This document shows, piece after piece, positions 9,516 through 21,043 of a DNA stretch of 64,000 nucleotides. The DNA is from Ciona intestinalis (Eukaryota; Chordata; Ascidiacea; Phlebobranchia; Cionidae): assembly GCF_000224145.3 (NCBI RefSeq), contig NC_020168.2:5567294-5631293 (forward strand), read 5' to 3'. How positions within the stretch are numbered: the first letter of the stretch is position 1; every line of letters starts with the position of its first letter. The position numbers and the translations under genes were made by a program. Below the pieces are notes generated by a model that saw nothing but the letters and a program-made list of their open reading frames with translations, had not been told where the DNA came from and searched no databases.

Positions 9516-12500
9516 ATGGGCATAAAGGGTTTTGAAAACTTTTGCAAAATAAATACAGATCGATGTTTCCAAAGTGTTACAATTCGAAACGAGATATTGG
9601 TTATAGATGGCAGCGAACTGTTTTACCACTTCTACGACGCTTGTGAGGGCAGGTATGGTAAAGTTAAACAAGAAATACATCTCTTTTTACTGTAGGTTTG
9701 TTATAGTATATTAAATCTTTATCATTGAAAAATTGTTGCAAACCTTAAAATTATGTTGATATAGTAGGGTGGGGTAAGATAGGACACCTTTAGCACATAA
9801 TGTGTTTTAAACATTTAACAACGATCTATGGGAGTCGTGAGGATACGGTTATGCAATTCTTTGAATGCTCTTTGTTTACTACCAAATCGGACGAGAAAAT
9901 AGAATGAAAATGTGTCCCATCTACCCCCACCCTACTATACATCTCTTTTTACGGTACGTTTGTTATTAAACATGTAGTCGTTTTACTTGCAAAATTATCT
10001 GAACTGCATCCCATCTTATCTAACTGCATCCCATCTTAACCCATAGTTCTACTAGCTTTTTTGCATCTACAGAGCGCCGCTCGACCAATTTCGGGAGCAA
10101 GCGATCAAGTTTTACACAAATCTTCGCACTTGTGGCATCAGACCAGTTATTGTGTTTGACGGGTAAATACGTGTTGAAGTTATAGAGTATTGTATAGAGT
10201 AATGTAAATTTACAAGAACCCTCGTGTAGCAATAACGACCACCGTCTTGCTTTTTATTCAGATCTCTTCTTTGTTTCAATAGAATAAAATATAAATGATC
10301 TTCGCTACCGTTTTCAAAAAAAAAATTAAACAAGAGAGCAAAGATCTAATGACTGAGCACGTATTAAACTAATTAGCATCGTATTATTTAACCTTTTTAC
10401 TACAACGGGCGACTAAGCTCGATCAAAAACAAACCAGAAGTAACCAACCAAGTGGCTTTCAGTCGCCATTGGTGACTGTGGAGCAGTAGGTGGAATGTAT
10501 TTATACATATGTTATAAATCATGAAGACTTATGATGTATGAGGATTGAGTGACTGGTAAAGAATGTATGTGTAAATACGTTTTGTACAACTCCTGTACCA
10601 TGTGTTGACTTGTAAACTTACACTAGTTCACCTTGTCTTCGTTGAAAAACGTTTGTTTTCGGGAGTTTAAACAAACTGTAATTACGCAGTAATTAGGTTA
10701 TGTTAGAATTTAATTTTAATCCTATGATATTATACTAAAAATAATGTTTCAATTACGATAAATAATAATAAGTCATTAACATGTGTCTTTCATACAAAAC
10801 TCGCATTAATTGATAGTAAAGTTCAGATTCTATAAAAAAAGTTGCTTAACCTCACTAATAAACGATTTTAATACAGACACATTTTTTTAACCGGCGCCGT
10901 GGCAAAGTGGTTAGCGCGCCTGCCTGTAACCCAGTCGTAATGGGTTCAAGGCGCCTTGCTAATATGTGGCGTATGCATCCTTGGGCAAGACACTTAACGG
11001 CAATTGTTCCAACCTAGTGGTCACTAATGGGTTGTCCAAATTATCAGCCACACATAAAAAAAGAAAAATCCCCTATAAAAATAATTATCTCCAAAGTAAC
11101 ATATACATGGGTAACTCATAAGCTGGCACGAAGTGTATAAACACCCGTGTTATAACGACTGTCGTTTTCCGGTGACGCGAGGATAAAGTAAGTTACATTT
11201 ATTCATTCCTACTTATTATTATCTTAGATTTAAATATGGGTCAAACCACGAAAAGGTGTTCAATCAAGCGGTAAAAGTTATTGCTGAAATGGAGCAATTC
11301 ATTAAAGAAGAGAAAATAGACGGAACGAACAAGTTACCCTTTTGTCGTAAGTATAAGGTTTGTGTGCTCTTTATAAACGACGCCCCAATCGATAACTTAG
11401 AAAAGCGATTGAAAGTGTCTTTGTCACTCTTAATAAATATGAACCAGATGGACAGCTACAATAGTTATGCCTCTGTTGCCACGCAGGCTTCAAATGGTAT
11501 ATACTATAGACTCTATAGTATAGAGAGTGTATACATGCTGCAACTTTAACATAACTGTTATATAACCTTAGTCCCGCGATCCTTCGTTGGCTGGTAGCAA
11601 GACGACCAGAAATAAATAAGGGATTTAGGTGGTAACGGTATCCATTTTACCCCACAGTATGGTAGGCTATATTGTTTATATTAAGGGAGCTGTATATGAA
11701 ACGAATGAAGTATGATATGATGGTAGAATGCCATTGGGGACCACTGCTACACATTTCGTAAAGCAATACTTCAAAACTTCTTGTATTATAGGTACGATCT
11801 TAGCAACGGTGAATCAAGAATTGGGAATTCCTTTTGTTAACGGTGTGGGAGATATGAATTCCAGCACAGCAGCAATTGCTAATCTACTTGGAGCCAAAGT
11901 GTTGGCGAGTGATACGGAGTATTGCGTGCATAACTTGAGTCATGGTTGGTTGCCAGTTAGATACTTCAAATGGAATGTAAGCCCGGTGTTCAATATTCAT
12001 CCAGTGCCGATATCTTAACATATTTTTACAGGACGATGCGGAAATAAGCAGGGTAGGAGGCATCACTGCAAAATTTTACCACATCGAGCATTTTTCACGC
12101 CAGTATAATATCCCCACCAATGTGGTTTCGTACCTGGACATATTCTTCGGCAGAAAGTCTTACTTTCCGGAGGGATATTTTCAATCGTTTGTCGACCAAC
12201 ACTTTGGGGTATGATTGGGATTAGTTATAACAATAAAAATATTTTTAACAAATGAATATTTTTTTATAGTTTAAAACTGACATGTCTACGGGGTTAAACA
12301 ACTTGCAGCGACCCGTTGTTTTTTACAACCTCAGTCAGTTGACTATATATAGACGCCCACCAATATAGATCGCAAAATAATCTATAGTGTAGATTGTCTC
12401 CCATATTGGAAACACAGTTAGTACACCTTTTATAATACGTACGGGAGATAATATGTAAGTTTTGTGTTTGCGGTTAGTCGTGAAATGTATTCAGGTTACT

Positions 12501-14925
12501 TGTACGGGTTTCCAATAAAACTACTATATATAGTTGCAGATGTTTCGGTTACATTCTGCGGCGCTTGCTCCCTGTACTATAGGCGCATATATATGTTCAT
12601 CAGGTGATTCGGCTTAAACCCAGCATAGTTGGGAAGAAACGAAGCTTCATTTATTAAGTATTAAGTAATGCTATAACACATAAACATTATACCCCCAAGT
12701 TTGACCTTGGAAACAACCGTAAATATGTTTTTTTGGTAAATTAAAGTAAAATCTCTTTTTCCATTTCAGGAGCATGAGTCTTATCGACGTTATTTCGAAA
12801 TTTTCTTCAGATGGATGGATGGTAATTACATCACGGATGACGACCTTATCGAAAGAATCGTCGCCTCCCTTGGGAACAGAGATGATCACCCCAACATCCA
12901 AGTACGTTTGGAGGAGCGCCTCGCATTCTTTCGCTATCCTCGGGTTCGTCAAATATTTCGTTTGAAAGTTAGAGAGCAAGTAAGAGACGAAGATATGTCG
13001 AACCTCCTTTTAAACAACAAGCATGATTCGGTGGAAGATGGAAATTTGAGGGAAAATTTACCACGCTTTGCCCATGATATACTGAACGCACCTACGGGGG
13101 GAGATGACCCTTACAAACGGTGTCTTCGAGTTTTCATGAGCAAACTAGACAAACCGTCACCCCACGACTCAACGAGAGCTTTGCGGCAACAAATGTACCA
13201 ACTTTTGGTGAGAGGAGATGATTTGACTGTGGTTGAGTACGATAGAGTCGGCGTCAACTATATTGAGGTGGAACCTATCCGTGTGAAACGTCAAGAAAAC
13301 CTGAACCCTGCGTTGGTTGAGGTGTCCAACAACCAGGAAAGAAACCCCGAATTCATTAAGTTTAGGAAGCAACATATTCTATCTATACTGGTTGGGGACG
13401 AAGAGGCAGTTCGTCAATTTAAAGAATCTTGCAGGAACATCAATGAAGAATTGAAGCTTCTGCTGGCATGTGGGGTGTACTGGATCAGAACCACGGCACC
13501 AGGAGATACAGCAATATCCGCACTTGCCTTCACTGTCAGCTTAATTTACTTGAAGTCACAAGGCGGTGTTGATCGTCATCTCATGCAAAGGATGAGGAGA
13601 GCTCATGCAAAAGATAAGATCATCGTAAGTTAACCACAAGTTGTAGCAGCAATATATCCTATATATTTCATTCACACAGTTTTCCGTAAAAATCTTAACT
13701 TCAGTATATATTCCACATTATATAATTCTGTGAGGTAAGTTGGGATACCGTTAGCACCCAAATCCCGTATTTCCTAATCCTGTTAATAAAATTAACCACG
13801 CATTTTTAAAGTCGCGGGCTTACGGTACCTTATCCGTAAATATTCGTTGTTTACCATCAATGATACAAGAAAACATAGTTAAAAACATGTTTAAAGGGCC
13901 TAAACACACTCAAATGTACATCGCTTTAATAGATAGAGTTTGTTTTTCTAATTCCAACGACACCTTACTTGTTTTAATCGGTTCTGTATAACCAAAGATA
14001 TTCCAGCTCAAACACCGTGAAATTCATAAAACTGATTTGAAAGTTGCGTGGCGAAAAAATTGAGAAGTGTACTACCCACGTGACAAATCACGTCACAAAA
14101 TTGTTGAAGCGTGGCCGCTCTCATTCAGAAACACTGAAAAAGGCGAGAGGCAGTGTTTTTAGCGAAAAACGAGAGAACAAAAAAAACGCTAAAAAGCACA
14201 AAAAAACGCAGGTTTCGCTTTTACGAATGAATCAGTCACGTGACTAGTACGTTCCTACGTCACAATCACGAAGCTCGTAGTAAAAAAAGGATAGCGCTAG
14301 AGATCACTGTTTGAGGACGAATACCTACGCCAGAGAGATCACTGTTTGAGGACGAATCATCACTGTTTGAGGACGAATACCTGTATACTGGACCAATTTT
14401 AATAGAGATCACTGTTTGAGGACGAATACCTATATACTGGACCAATTTTAATAAGCAAAGTATTTTTGGAATCAATAAAACAGTCGCTTTATGAATTTAC
14501 CATAAAAAATAAAAGTGACGTGGGGTGTGTTTAGGCCCTTTAAATGTGCTGTATGCCTTTTTAATGTGCTAACTTAAAAATGTGCAAATGATTCCAACTC
14601 CCCGGGAAAAATTACACATTAAGGCATAACTAACTCTCAACGACACTTGCAAATAATGCAATCCCTCCACAGGTATCCGGATATCAACACGGACTACATA
14701 CAGATATCCGGTCAATGGTTACTTTGCCTTGAAGAAGTAATCGCGTTTAATGGAATTCTCGATGAACCACTGGTCCCGCCTCCTATGGGGAAATGTTTTA
14801 ACTGCTCATTCTTTGAGGCGTGCATGGCAGAGGTCAACAGAGACACGCTGGTAGAAGTTATAAAGCAAGAGATTGAAGTTGGCGAACTCTACAAGGCCAT
14901 CATGCGCGTGCTAAGGCTTGCCTAA
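9516..14925 (+). CDS. ASTE1: Asteroid homolog 1-like (XPG/FEN-type PIN domain protein)
   Basis: Exons joining in phase: 9516-9652, 10073-10162, 11228-11346, 11792-11976, 12032-12208, 12770-13624, 14704-14925; 594 aa. The N-terminus MGIKGFENF and the Asp motifs VIDGSELFYHFY and VIVFDG are the XPG N-domain; ELGIPFVNGVGD..., VLASDTEYCVHNL and VSYLDIFFG align with the XPG-I half of Asteroid proteins, and the long C-terminal region ends in ISGQWLLCLEEV, as in human ASTE1 (679 aa). Human ASTE1 is reported as a structure-specific nuclease acting in DNA-break repair choice. Here the acidic EAD..D cluster reads GDMNSST and the GND motif reads GRKS, so catalytic ability is doubtful. The last acceptor was placed at 14703 because the stronger-looking one at 14672 breaks the frame. 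Intron 1 holds a MITE, intron 2 a SINE, intron 6 a TTAA element. Confidence 0.85.
9762..9937. mobile_element. MITE with TA target duplication (family A)
   Basis: 176 bp beginning TAGTAGGGTGGGGTAAGA and ending in the inverted match (CCCCCACCCTACTA), flanked by TA on both sides. The inside carries the family core TTTAGCACATAAT...GTTTTAAACA...TATGGGAGTCGTGAGGATACGG...TTTGTTTACTACCAAA. The TA duplication fits a Tc1/mariner-type non-autonomous element. It sits in ASTE1 intron 1. Confidence 0.85.
10891..11205 (+). mobile_element. tRNA-headed SINE, near full length
   Basis: The head CCGGCGCCGTGGCAAAGTGG...TTAGCGCG and GGGTTCAAGGC are polymerase III A- and B-box-like, about 45 bp apart. The body (CCTTGGGCAAGACACTTAA, GTTGTCCAAATTATCAGCC, TAACTCATAAGCTGGCACGA, CGAGGATAAAGTAAGTTACA) recurs in both orientations elsewhere, ending near ATTCATTC. 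It is inside ASTE1 intron 2. Confidence 0.85.
13895..14539. mobile_element. TTAA-flanked non-autonomous DNA transposon
   Basis: 645 bp with perfect 15-bp terminal inverted repeats AGGGCCTAAACACAC at 13895-13909 and 14525-14539, flanked by TTAA at 13891-13894 and 14540-14543. TTAA duplication is typical of piggyBac-like elements. It has no transposase frame, several CACGTG/ACGTCA palindromic motifs, and an internal minisatellite (14300-14454). It is inserted in ASTE1 intron 6. The superfamily is tentative because the terminal bases are not the usual piggyBac CCC. Confidence 0.8.
14300..14454. repeat. Minisatellite inside the TTAA element
   Basis: Four copies of GATCACTGTTTGAGGACGAA, two followed by ATACTGGACCAATTTTAATA, giving units of 30-50 bp. 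Confidence 0.85.
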
Positions 14926-15134
14926 ATTGACAAACATTTTTAGCGGACGATGCTTGCATTTGTTTGAACTTATTCAATACTGCCATGATTTTAGTTATGC
15001 ACTAATTCTGTATACTTTAACGCTTGAATGCTTTCTTAACTGCCTGTTTTACTGTATAACCACCTAGTTGGCCTAGTAGTTCATTTTCTGTATTGTTATG
15101 ACTGTAAATAACATGATATATACATGTAGCTTAA

Positions 15135-15140
15135 AATAAA
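15135..15140 (+). terminator. Polyadenylation signal AATAAA (ASTE1)
   Basis: First AATAAA after the ASTE1 stop, 210 bp downstream; the most likely 3' end signal of that gene. Confidence 0.6.
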
Positions 15141-15306
15141 CGGATATTAGTACAATCGAAATGCGGAGTTGATAAAAAATATTTTTATATTACGCTCATA
15201 TGGTGATTGAAACTACGACGATATTGAGTGGTCGCCAGCAAATTGAAAATCCTCATTCTAATTAAAAACAATAAGTCACCACACACCTGTGTTTGATCAT
15301 TGATCT

Positions 15307-15993
15307 GCTGGTTGTTGCTGTTTGGTGGTCTACATTCTATTTAAGTTACGCACCCGTGTTTTACTCTTTGGCTAAATATTCCAAACCTAACTCTATTTTT
15401 CATACAGCATATTCGATCAACCAAGTTTCGCATTAGATCTTCACTTAACGCGCAGTCCTGACTCAACTGCATCGAAACTAGCTGCAACCTTGCACGCGAA
15501 TAGCACAACCAATTATTAACGCGCGTTTTGCTCCCGAGGCAAGAAACGCGCTTCCGCAAGAAACGGGCGCCCCCTTCCGAGTTGATCAGTTTTATATAAA
15601 CTGTTGTTTTAATCGAAAAACAGGTCGTTCTTCTACTAATATTTAACATGCTTCCGATATTAGATTAATAAGATTAAGTTTAAATAGATTAATATTACAA
15701 AACTAAAGTAGTAGTGAAGAATCCACGAGTACGTTACAGATCAGGTTGGCGGAAACTATTGGAGGTTGGTATATAGTTAGGGGTTAGATATAGTGGAAAG
15801 AGGCTAGTGGTTATAGGGGTTAGATGTGCTTATACGGGTTAGTGGTTGGTGGTTACGTTTAACGGCACTCTGCCAATGCGTGATAGTTTTCTCCAAACAA
15901 TTTGGATAAAATTTCATGAAGGTAACGTTGTCACGTTTCGATATCTATGTTGGAGTCGTGAATAAATTCTCCATTCAGGGGCTTTACCTATGT
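15307..15993. repeat. Redundant block, copy 1 (non-coding)
   Basis: Matches 16044-16803 over its whole length apart from three indels near the start. It contains a TG-rich run of GGTTAG/GGGGTTAG motifs (15763-15860). No gene is visible. Confidence 0.85.
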
Positions 15994-16043
15994 NNNNNNN
16001 NNNNNNNNNNNNNNNNNNNNNNNNNNNNNNNNNNNNNNNNNNN
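15994..16043. other. Assembly gap, 50 N, between duplicated flanks
   Basis: Exactly 50 N; the same sequence lies on both sides, in the same orientation. Confidence 0.97.
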
Positions 16044-16803
16044 CCTGCTGGTTGTTGCTGCTTGGTGGTCTAATTATGTGTAAGTTACGCAGCCGTATTT
16101 CACTCGTTTTTTTTAAATATTCCAAACCAATATTCCAAAAACTCTATTTTTTCATACAGCATATTCGATCAACCAATCAAAGTTTTTTGGAGTTTGTTAC
16201 TTTCAAACATTACGCATTAGATCTTCACTTAATAACAATTAAAACCCAATTCGCTGCATTTCTAACGCGCAGTCCTGACTCAACTGCATCGAAACTAGTT
16301 GCCACCTTACACGCGAATAGCACAACCAATTATTAACGCGCGTTTTGTTCCCGAGGCAAGAAACGCGCTTCCGCAAGAAACGGGCGCCCCCTTCCGAATT
16401 GATCAGTTTTATATAAATTGTTTTTTTAATCGAAAAACAGGTCGTTCTTCTACAAATATTAAACATGCATCCGATATTAGATTAATAACAGTTTAAATAG
16501 ATTAATATTACAAAACTAAAGTAGTGAAGAATCCACCAGTACGTTACAGATCAGGTTGGCGGAAACTATTGGAGGTTGGTATATAGTTAGGGGTTAGATA
16601 TAGTGGAAAGAGGCTAGTGGTTATAGGGGTTAGAGGTGCTTATACGGGTTAGTGGTTGGTGGTTACGTTTAACGGCACTCTGCCAATGCGTGATAGTTTT
16701 CTCCAAACAATTTGGATAAAATTTCATGAAGGTAACTTTGTCACGTTTCGATATCTATGTTGGAGTCGTGAATAAATTCTCCATTCAGGGGCTTTACCTA
16801 TGT
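16044..16803. repeat. Redundant block, copy 2 (non-coding)
   Basis: Second copy of 15307-15993, longer by about 70 bp through three insertions near 16130, 16180 and 16230. After 16803 the sequence is unique. Confidence 0.85.
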
Positions 16804-18761
16804 TGTAGGACCAGGAACTTCAGCAGTATTTATATCAATCGTTTTAATCTCTTTGATTTATATGATAAATTAGCCGTTTTATAATAAAATTAAATGATGT
16901 ATGAATATTGTATATAGTCACTTAACACTTAGACCTATTTCTTCGAATAGAATAAGGGAGACTGATTTCTGTTTTCGACCATAACAAGGAAGTATTGGTT
17001 GTAGAAGCATTCAGGTTATTCAAGGTAATTGATGCAATAAAATAGAAACGATTGCTCATGTTTAAAGTCAGCCAAGCTGCAAAGAAGAATAGAACCTGCG
17101 TAAACAGGTTGATCCTGGTATATAATATACAAAGCAGGAAATTAGTGACCATTTTCAATACTTTCTACTTTTACTCATATAATGTCACTAACATAAAATT
17201 CGGACATTTTACCATGGCTAGACCAGCTGTTCGCGAATTCTATTCATAAAATATATATATATATATATATTAATTCAAAAATATTCTTCATTATAAATAC
17301 TAATATTCGCAGTATAAACATATTTGCACAAGCTGTTACCACACCAGCTCTGAATATGTTGCATAGCGCTACTAAATACCCAAGTTGGAACATCTCATGC
17401 AGACAAACAACACAATATTTTAATAATTAGCTACCATTATAACCTTCAAGGCTCATTGCTGCTACCATTGTGGGCGTATCGTATGTGTCCTTGAGCAAGA
17501 CGCTTAATAGCAATTGCTCCAAGCCAGGGTTGTCTAAATTGTCAGCCATACATAAAAACATGAAAAATCCCAAAAATGAATCACCCACAAAGTTAGATTT
17601 GTGGTAACTTAACTTGTATGCTGGCACGAGGTGAATGAAACAAAACAGAAAACACCTGTGTTATATTATAACCATTGTAACACGAGGATAAAGCAAGTTA
17701 CATTGAAACACTGAATAAATGTGTTAGCATGTCTATTCCTTGTTTTTTTAAATATTATATATATAACGTTTTATTTTTGAGGTATATTATATATATATTT
17801 GTTTTTATCACGGTAATATGTTTTTATGGCAAGTATTAATATTAAAGAAATGTTTAAATTAAATGTTTGTGACCTATGGAGATAATATGTAAGTTTTGTG
17901 TTTGCGGTTAGTTGTGAAATATATGTATAATATTCGGGTGATTCGAGTTAATATCAAACACAGCATATTTTGGGGGAAAATAAAGCTTCAACATTTAAAT
18001 ATTAAGTAATGATATATATAACATATAAAAAGCTGGTGTGGCAAATATTATATAAATATGTTTTTACACTGAATAATAATATTCATAGTTAGTAGTTTGT
18101 TAAAATGTTAAAATTGTATTTGATAAATATAATCAGCATTAGCATGGTCTAGTTGGTGCAATGTCGAATTTCTATGTAAAGTAGAAATTATTGAAATGAT
18201 TTTTAACTGTTCCTACTCTAAATACCAGGAACTCTTTAGTGAGGTTGTTCAGTTAATCAGAGTCAGCAAAGCAGAGAAAAAATAGAACCTATGTATCCCC
18301 ATTGCTTACACAGTGTTTTAATTGTTTAGTACCAGGTCTTGTGGACGAACGCACTGTTTGTTTTGCTCACATATATTTACATGTTAAACAATTCTCCTAG
18401 ACCAAACAGTTCGGGAGCTAATGTCTGATGTCAAAGTTTCAGTGCAAGCCAATATAATTCAGTTTGTGTTATATCACAAAGTTTCTATTAGATGTTTAAC
18501 GCTATGTGCTGCATGTTTTCTGTATTGTTAAATGTGTAACATTAGTTTATGGAATGATTGCTAAAACGAATATGTAATCTTGAGTTTAGCTTAGTATAAG
18601 GCTGAGGTAAATGTAGGATACGCATAACGTTGTTTGTACAATTAAACCTGATACTCCACAACCATTTAGTCGTAATTTGAAACGCAAAATCTTTGTTCAC
18701 AAAAGTTTAAGGTAGTTTTGTATCAGGGTCATAACTGTAGTTCCTACCCAAAACAACAAGA
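16804..18761. other. Gene-poor stretch with repeat fragments
   Basis: No credible coding exon seen. It holds an (AT)n run near 17248-17272, a 5'-truncated SINE fragment (about 17460-17710) and AT-rich DNA. The sequence GGAGATAATATGTAAGTTTTGTGTTTGCGGTTAG-like near 17879 also occurs near 12446, marking another dispersed repeat. Confidence 0.6.
17460..17710 (+). mobile_element. SINE fragment, tRNA head missing
   Basis: Shares GTGTCCTTGAGCAAGACGCTTAA, GGTTGTCTAAATTGTCAGCC, CTGGCACGAGGTG and CACGAGGATAAAGCAAGTTAC-type blocks with 10891-11205 in the same order. Confidence 0.75.
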
Positions 18762-20919
18762 ATGTTGGATGATAACAGGTAGGTTGTGTGTTGTTGGGTT
18801 ATTGTTTATATACTCGTTGATTATTAAATCTCACTTATTGTTTTTAGGGTAACTGGAATGAACAAAGAAAACGCAGGTTTGTTGTATGTAATGTGTAGCA
18901 CCACTTGCTAAGTTTAACTATAAAAGAACTTAGATTACATTTATAAAATCAAAATTTTCAACTGCTATTAAATATTTATTTTATAATATATATATAAATT
19001 ATTAATATTCAGTATCAAAATGTTTTTATAGAATTTCATACCACACCATCATTAGCCATGTTAATTTAACATCGGATTTAATGTTAACTGTTGGTAGTAG
19101 GCTTTCTTAACTAGTTATAGTAGACTACATTGTCTGTAAATGATGCAGGTCCTGTTTTTTAATATTGCAGATGTTATATTTTACTACATTTGTTTTAATG
19201 CAGATCACGTGACTAACACAGCTGAGCAACCAAGCGAACCACCAACCTCAGCATCTAATGACCCACAAGGTTTGTTGATAAAAGTATTCAGCAAAATTTA
19301 TAATAAAACCATACATAAAAACTAAAATAATAATTCTCAGAAAACAATCACCCACACAATTATGTTCATGGTAACTCATAAGCTGGCCTAGAGGTGTATG
19401 AAACAGAACATCTGTGTTATAACGACTATCATTTCCAGCAACACAAGGATAAAGCAATTAACATTCCAACAAATTATCTAGGTGATGAAGTGACGACACG
19501 AAAACCTACAATTGAAGATATTTTTGCTCCTCCAGGTAGGGGTGTGTTTATTAGTCAAAGTTAATTAATTCAAGTCATTTATTGCATTGGTACAGCGCCC
19601 AAGCCAGCAAAAAAAATAACGGATGGGGTTTTAAGAAATTTAGTTTTTTCCTTTTGCACTTTTGACACACTCTAGTATTGTACTGTGGGGTAAGATGTGA
19701 CACCTTAAGCACCTCCTGACGACTGACCACGTTTTAAACAATTAACATAAATTAGCGTGTAATTAGGTTCCTATAAATTCGTAACTAGCGTATAATTAGG
19801 TTTTATCTGAAGCTGCTAAACCAGCCAAAGTAAGACAACAAGGAGGGGTATAGAACTTTAAATTGTTAGTTGTCTGCATAAAAAATTGTTTGCCTCAACA
19901 TTTTATAATTTAACTCAATCTTCGGCGTACAATATTGCAGATGAAGGTGAGTTATGCAACTCTAGTGCAATGTACATTGTTGTTTCACGACATTTATATA
20001 TGTTAAGGTTGTAACATATTTGCCTATTCATTAAAGCTTTGCTCTCTTATTAATGTTAGGTGTATTTAAGTTGGAGTTTCACAATAATTGATAAATTAAT
20101 TAAGATGTCGGTCAACTGCTGCAAAAGCGGAAATATCACGAAGCTTACGTCGTATCAAGTCGTCTAATGAAGTTCGACTCTTCTTTCATTGGATCTAAGG
20201 GTCTTGTCGATCATTGCCGATGTTGTATGTTGGTTGGAGAAGGGGAAGAAGCGATTCGAACCAGAGCTCAACTGAAAAAGTTATTAATTGAGAAATCGCA
20301 AACCACGCCGCATGAAATTAAAGAATTTGCTGATAGTATTCGGGGTGAAGGAAGAGACATGGAAGCGATTTTATTCTTTCAAATCGCTGCCGAGTTTTAT
20401 GAAAATAAACTTAAAGCAGGTTTGGTCGGGATAGCGAATTGCTGTCTTGGGGTAAGAGAATCTATCGAGTCAATGTTATCACGTGACGAAGAATTAAAAT
20501 CGATCGTTCGAACCCACGTGATTCCACTGATGCGTGGCATGCGAACAATGATTCAACGATCCAGTGACGTCGGCGAGGAAGATCGCTGTTTGCAGGAAGT
20601 TTGGTGTTTGCATCGGATCGAATACACAGAGTACTTGGTTAACGATTTGGATAGTCGTGAGAAAACACTAAAAGAAGCGATCGCCATGATGAAGAGGGTG
20701 TATAAGAAGAAAGCCGGAAAGTTTGAAGTGTATGGAGTCTGTTTAAACAATCTTGGTATTACGTATGAACTGACCTCCCGGCCGAGCGATGCCTGTCAGT
20801 GTTTCCGAGAAGCGATTGCAGCTTATGCGAAAGCTGAGGATATTAACGATGATGAAAGAGCCAAGGAGATTGCCAACAGCAAACGCGGACTAGCCGGCGC
20901 GAAAAATAAAACTAATTGA
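18762..20919 (+). CDS. TPR-like repeat protein, unrecognised
   Basis: I do not recognise the family. Exons that join in phase: 18762-18778, 18848-18876, 19204-19269, 19482-19535, 19941-19946 (only 6 nt, G|AT GAA G), 20105-20919; 328 aa. The first ~55 residues are polar and low in structure (KENADHVTNTAEQPSEPPTSASNDP, then KPTIEDIFAPP). The rest is helical with TPR-like hairpins: VGQLLQKRKYHEAYVVSSRL, GRDMEAILFFQIAAEFYENK, and most clearly YGVCLNNLGITYELTSRPSDACQCFREAIAAY near the C-terminus. No signal peptide or membrane segment. The first five exons rest on splice signals and phase alone; the last exon is the secure part. Two other exon-like pieces (19596, 19813; both rich in KPAK) do not fit the phase. 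Likely a scaffold or adaptor. Confidence 0.65.
19310..19475 (+). mobile_element. SINE 3' fragment
   Basis: Contains CATGGTAACTCATAAGCTGG, AGAGGTGTATGAAACAGAACA and ACACAAGGATAAAGCAA blocks of the SINE body; head absent. It sits in the intron before the exon at 19482. Confidence 0.7.
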
Positions 20920-21037
20920 CCTCGTCCAGGTGCGCATGACGTGGAAAATATAATATAAGTTCAGTTATGATCATTCTTTTCTAATTAATATCCATTTCCG
21001 CATTTTTAAAAATCAATGCATAAGTTTTTTTCGTAGC

Positions 21038-21043
21038 AATAAA
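21038..21043 (+). terminator. Polyadenylation signal AATAAA (TPR-like gene)
   Basis: AATAAA 119 bp after the stop of the TPR-like gene. Confidence 0.55.

Noticed and set aside
10891-10965. A tRNA gene
   Set aside because: A- and B-box-like motifs are present but the arms do not fold as a full cloverleaf, and the same head plus body recurs at 52556-52864, so it is a SINE head.
14044-14247. 67-aa open frame inside ASTE1 intron 6
   Set aside because: Lies wholly in the TTAA element, Lys/Arg-rich low complexity, no family resemblance and no ASTE1 splice phase.
14673-14703. ASTE1 last exon starting at the stronger acceptor 14672
   Set aside because: Joined in phase 0 from 13624 it meets a stop after about 20 codons; starting at 14704 gives an open, conserved ISGQWLLCL end.
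19596-19840. Two further exons of the TPR-like gene (KPAK-rich)
   Set aside because: Good acceptor at 19595, but the donors give phase 0 while the next exon needs phase 1. They may be rare alternative exons; not supported.
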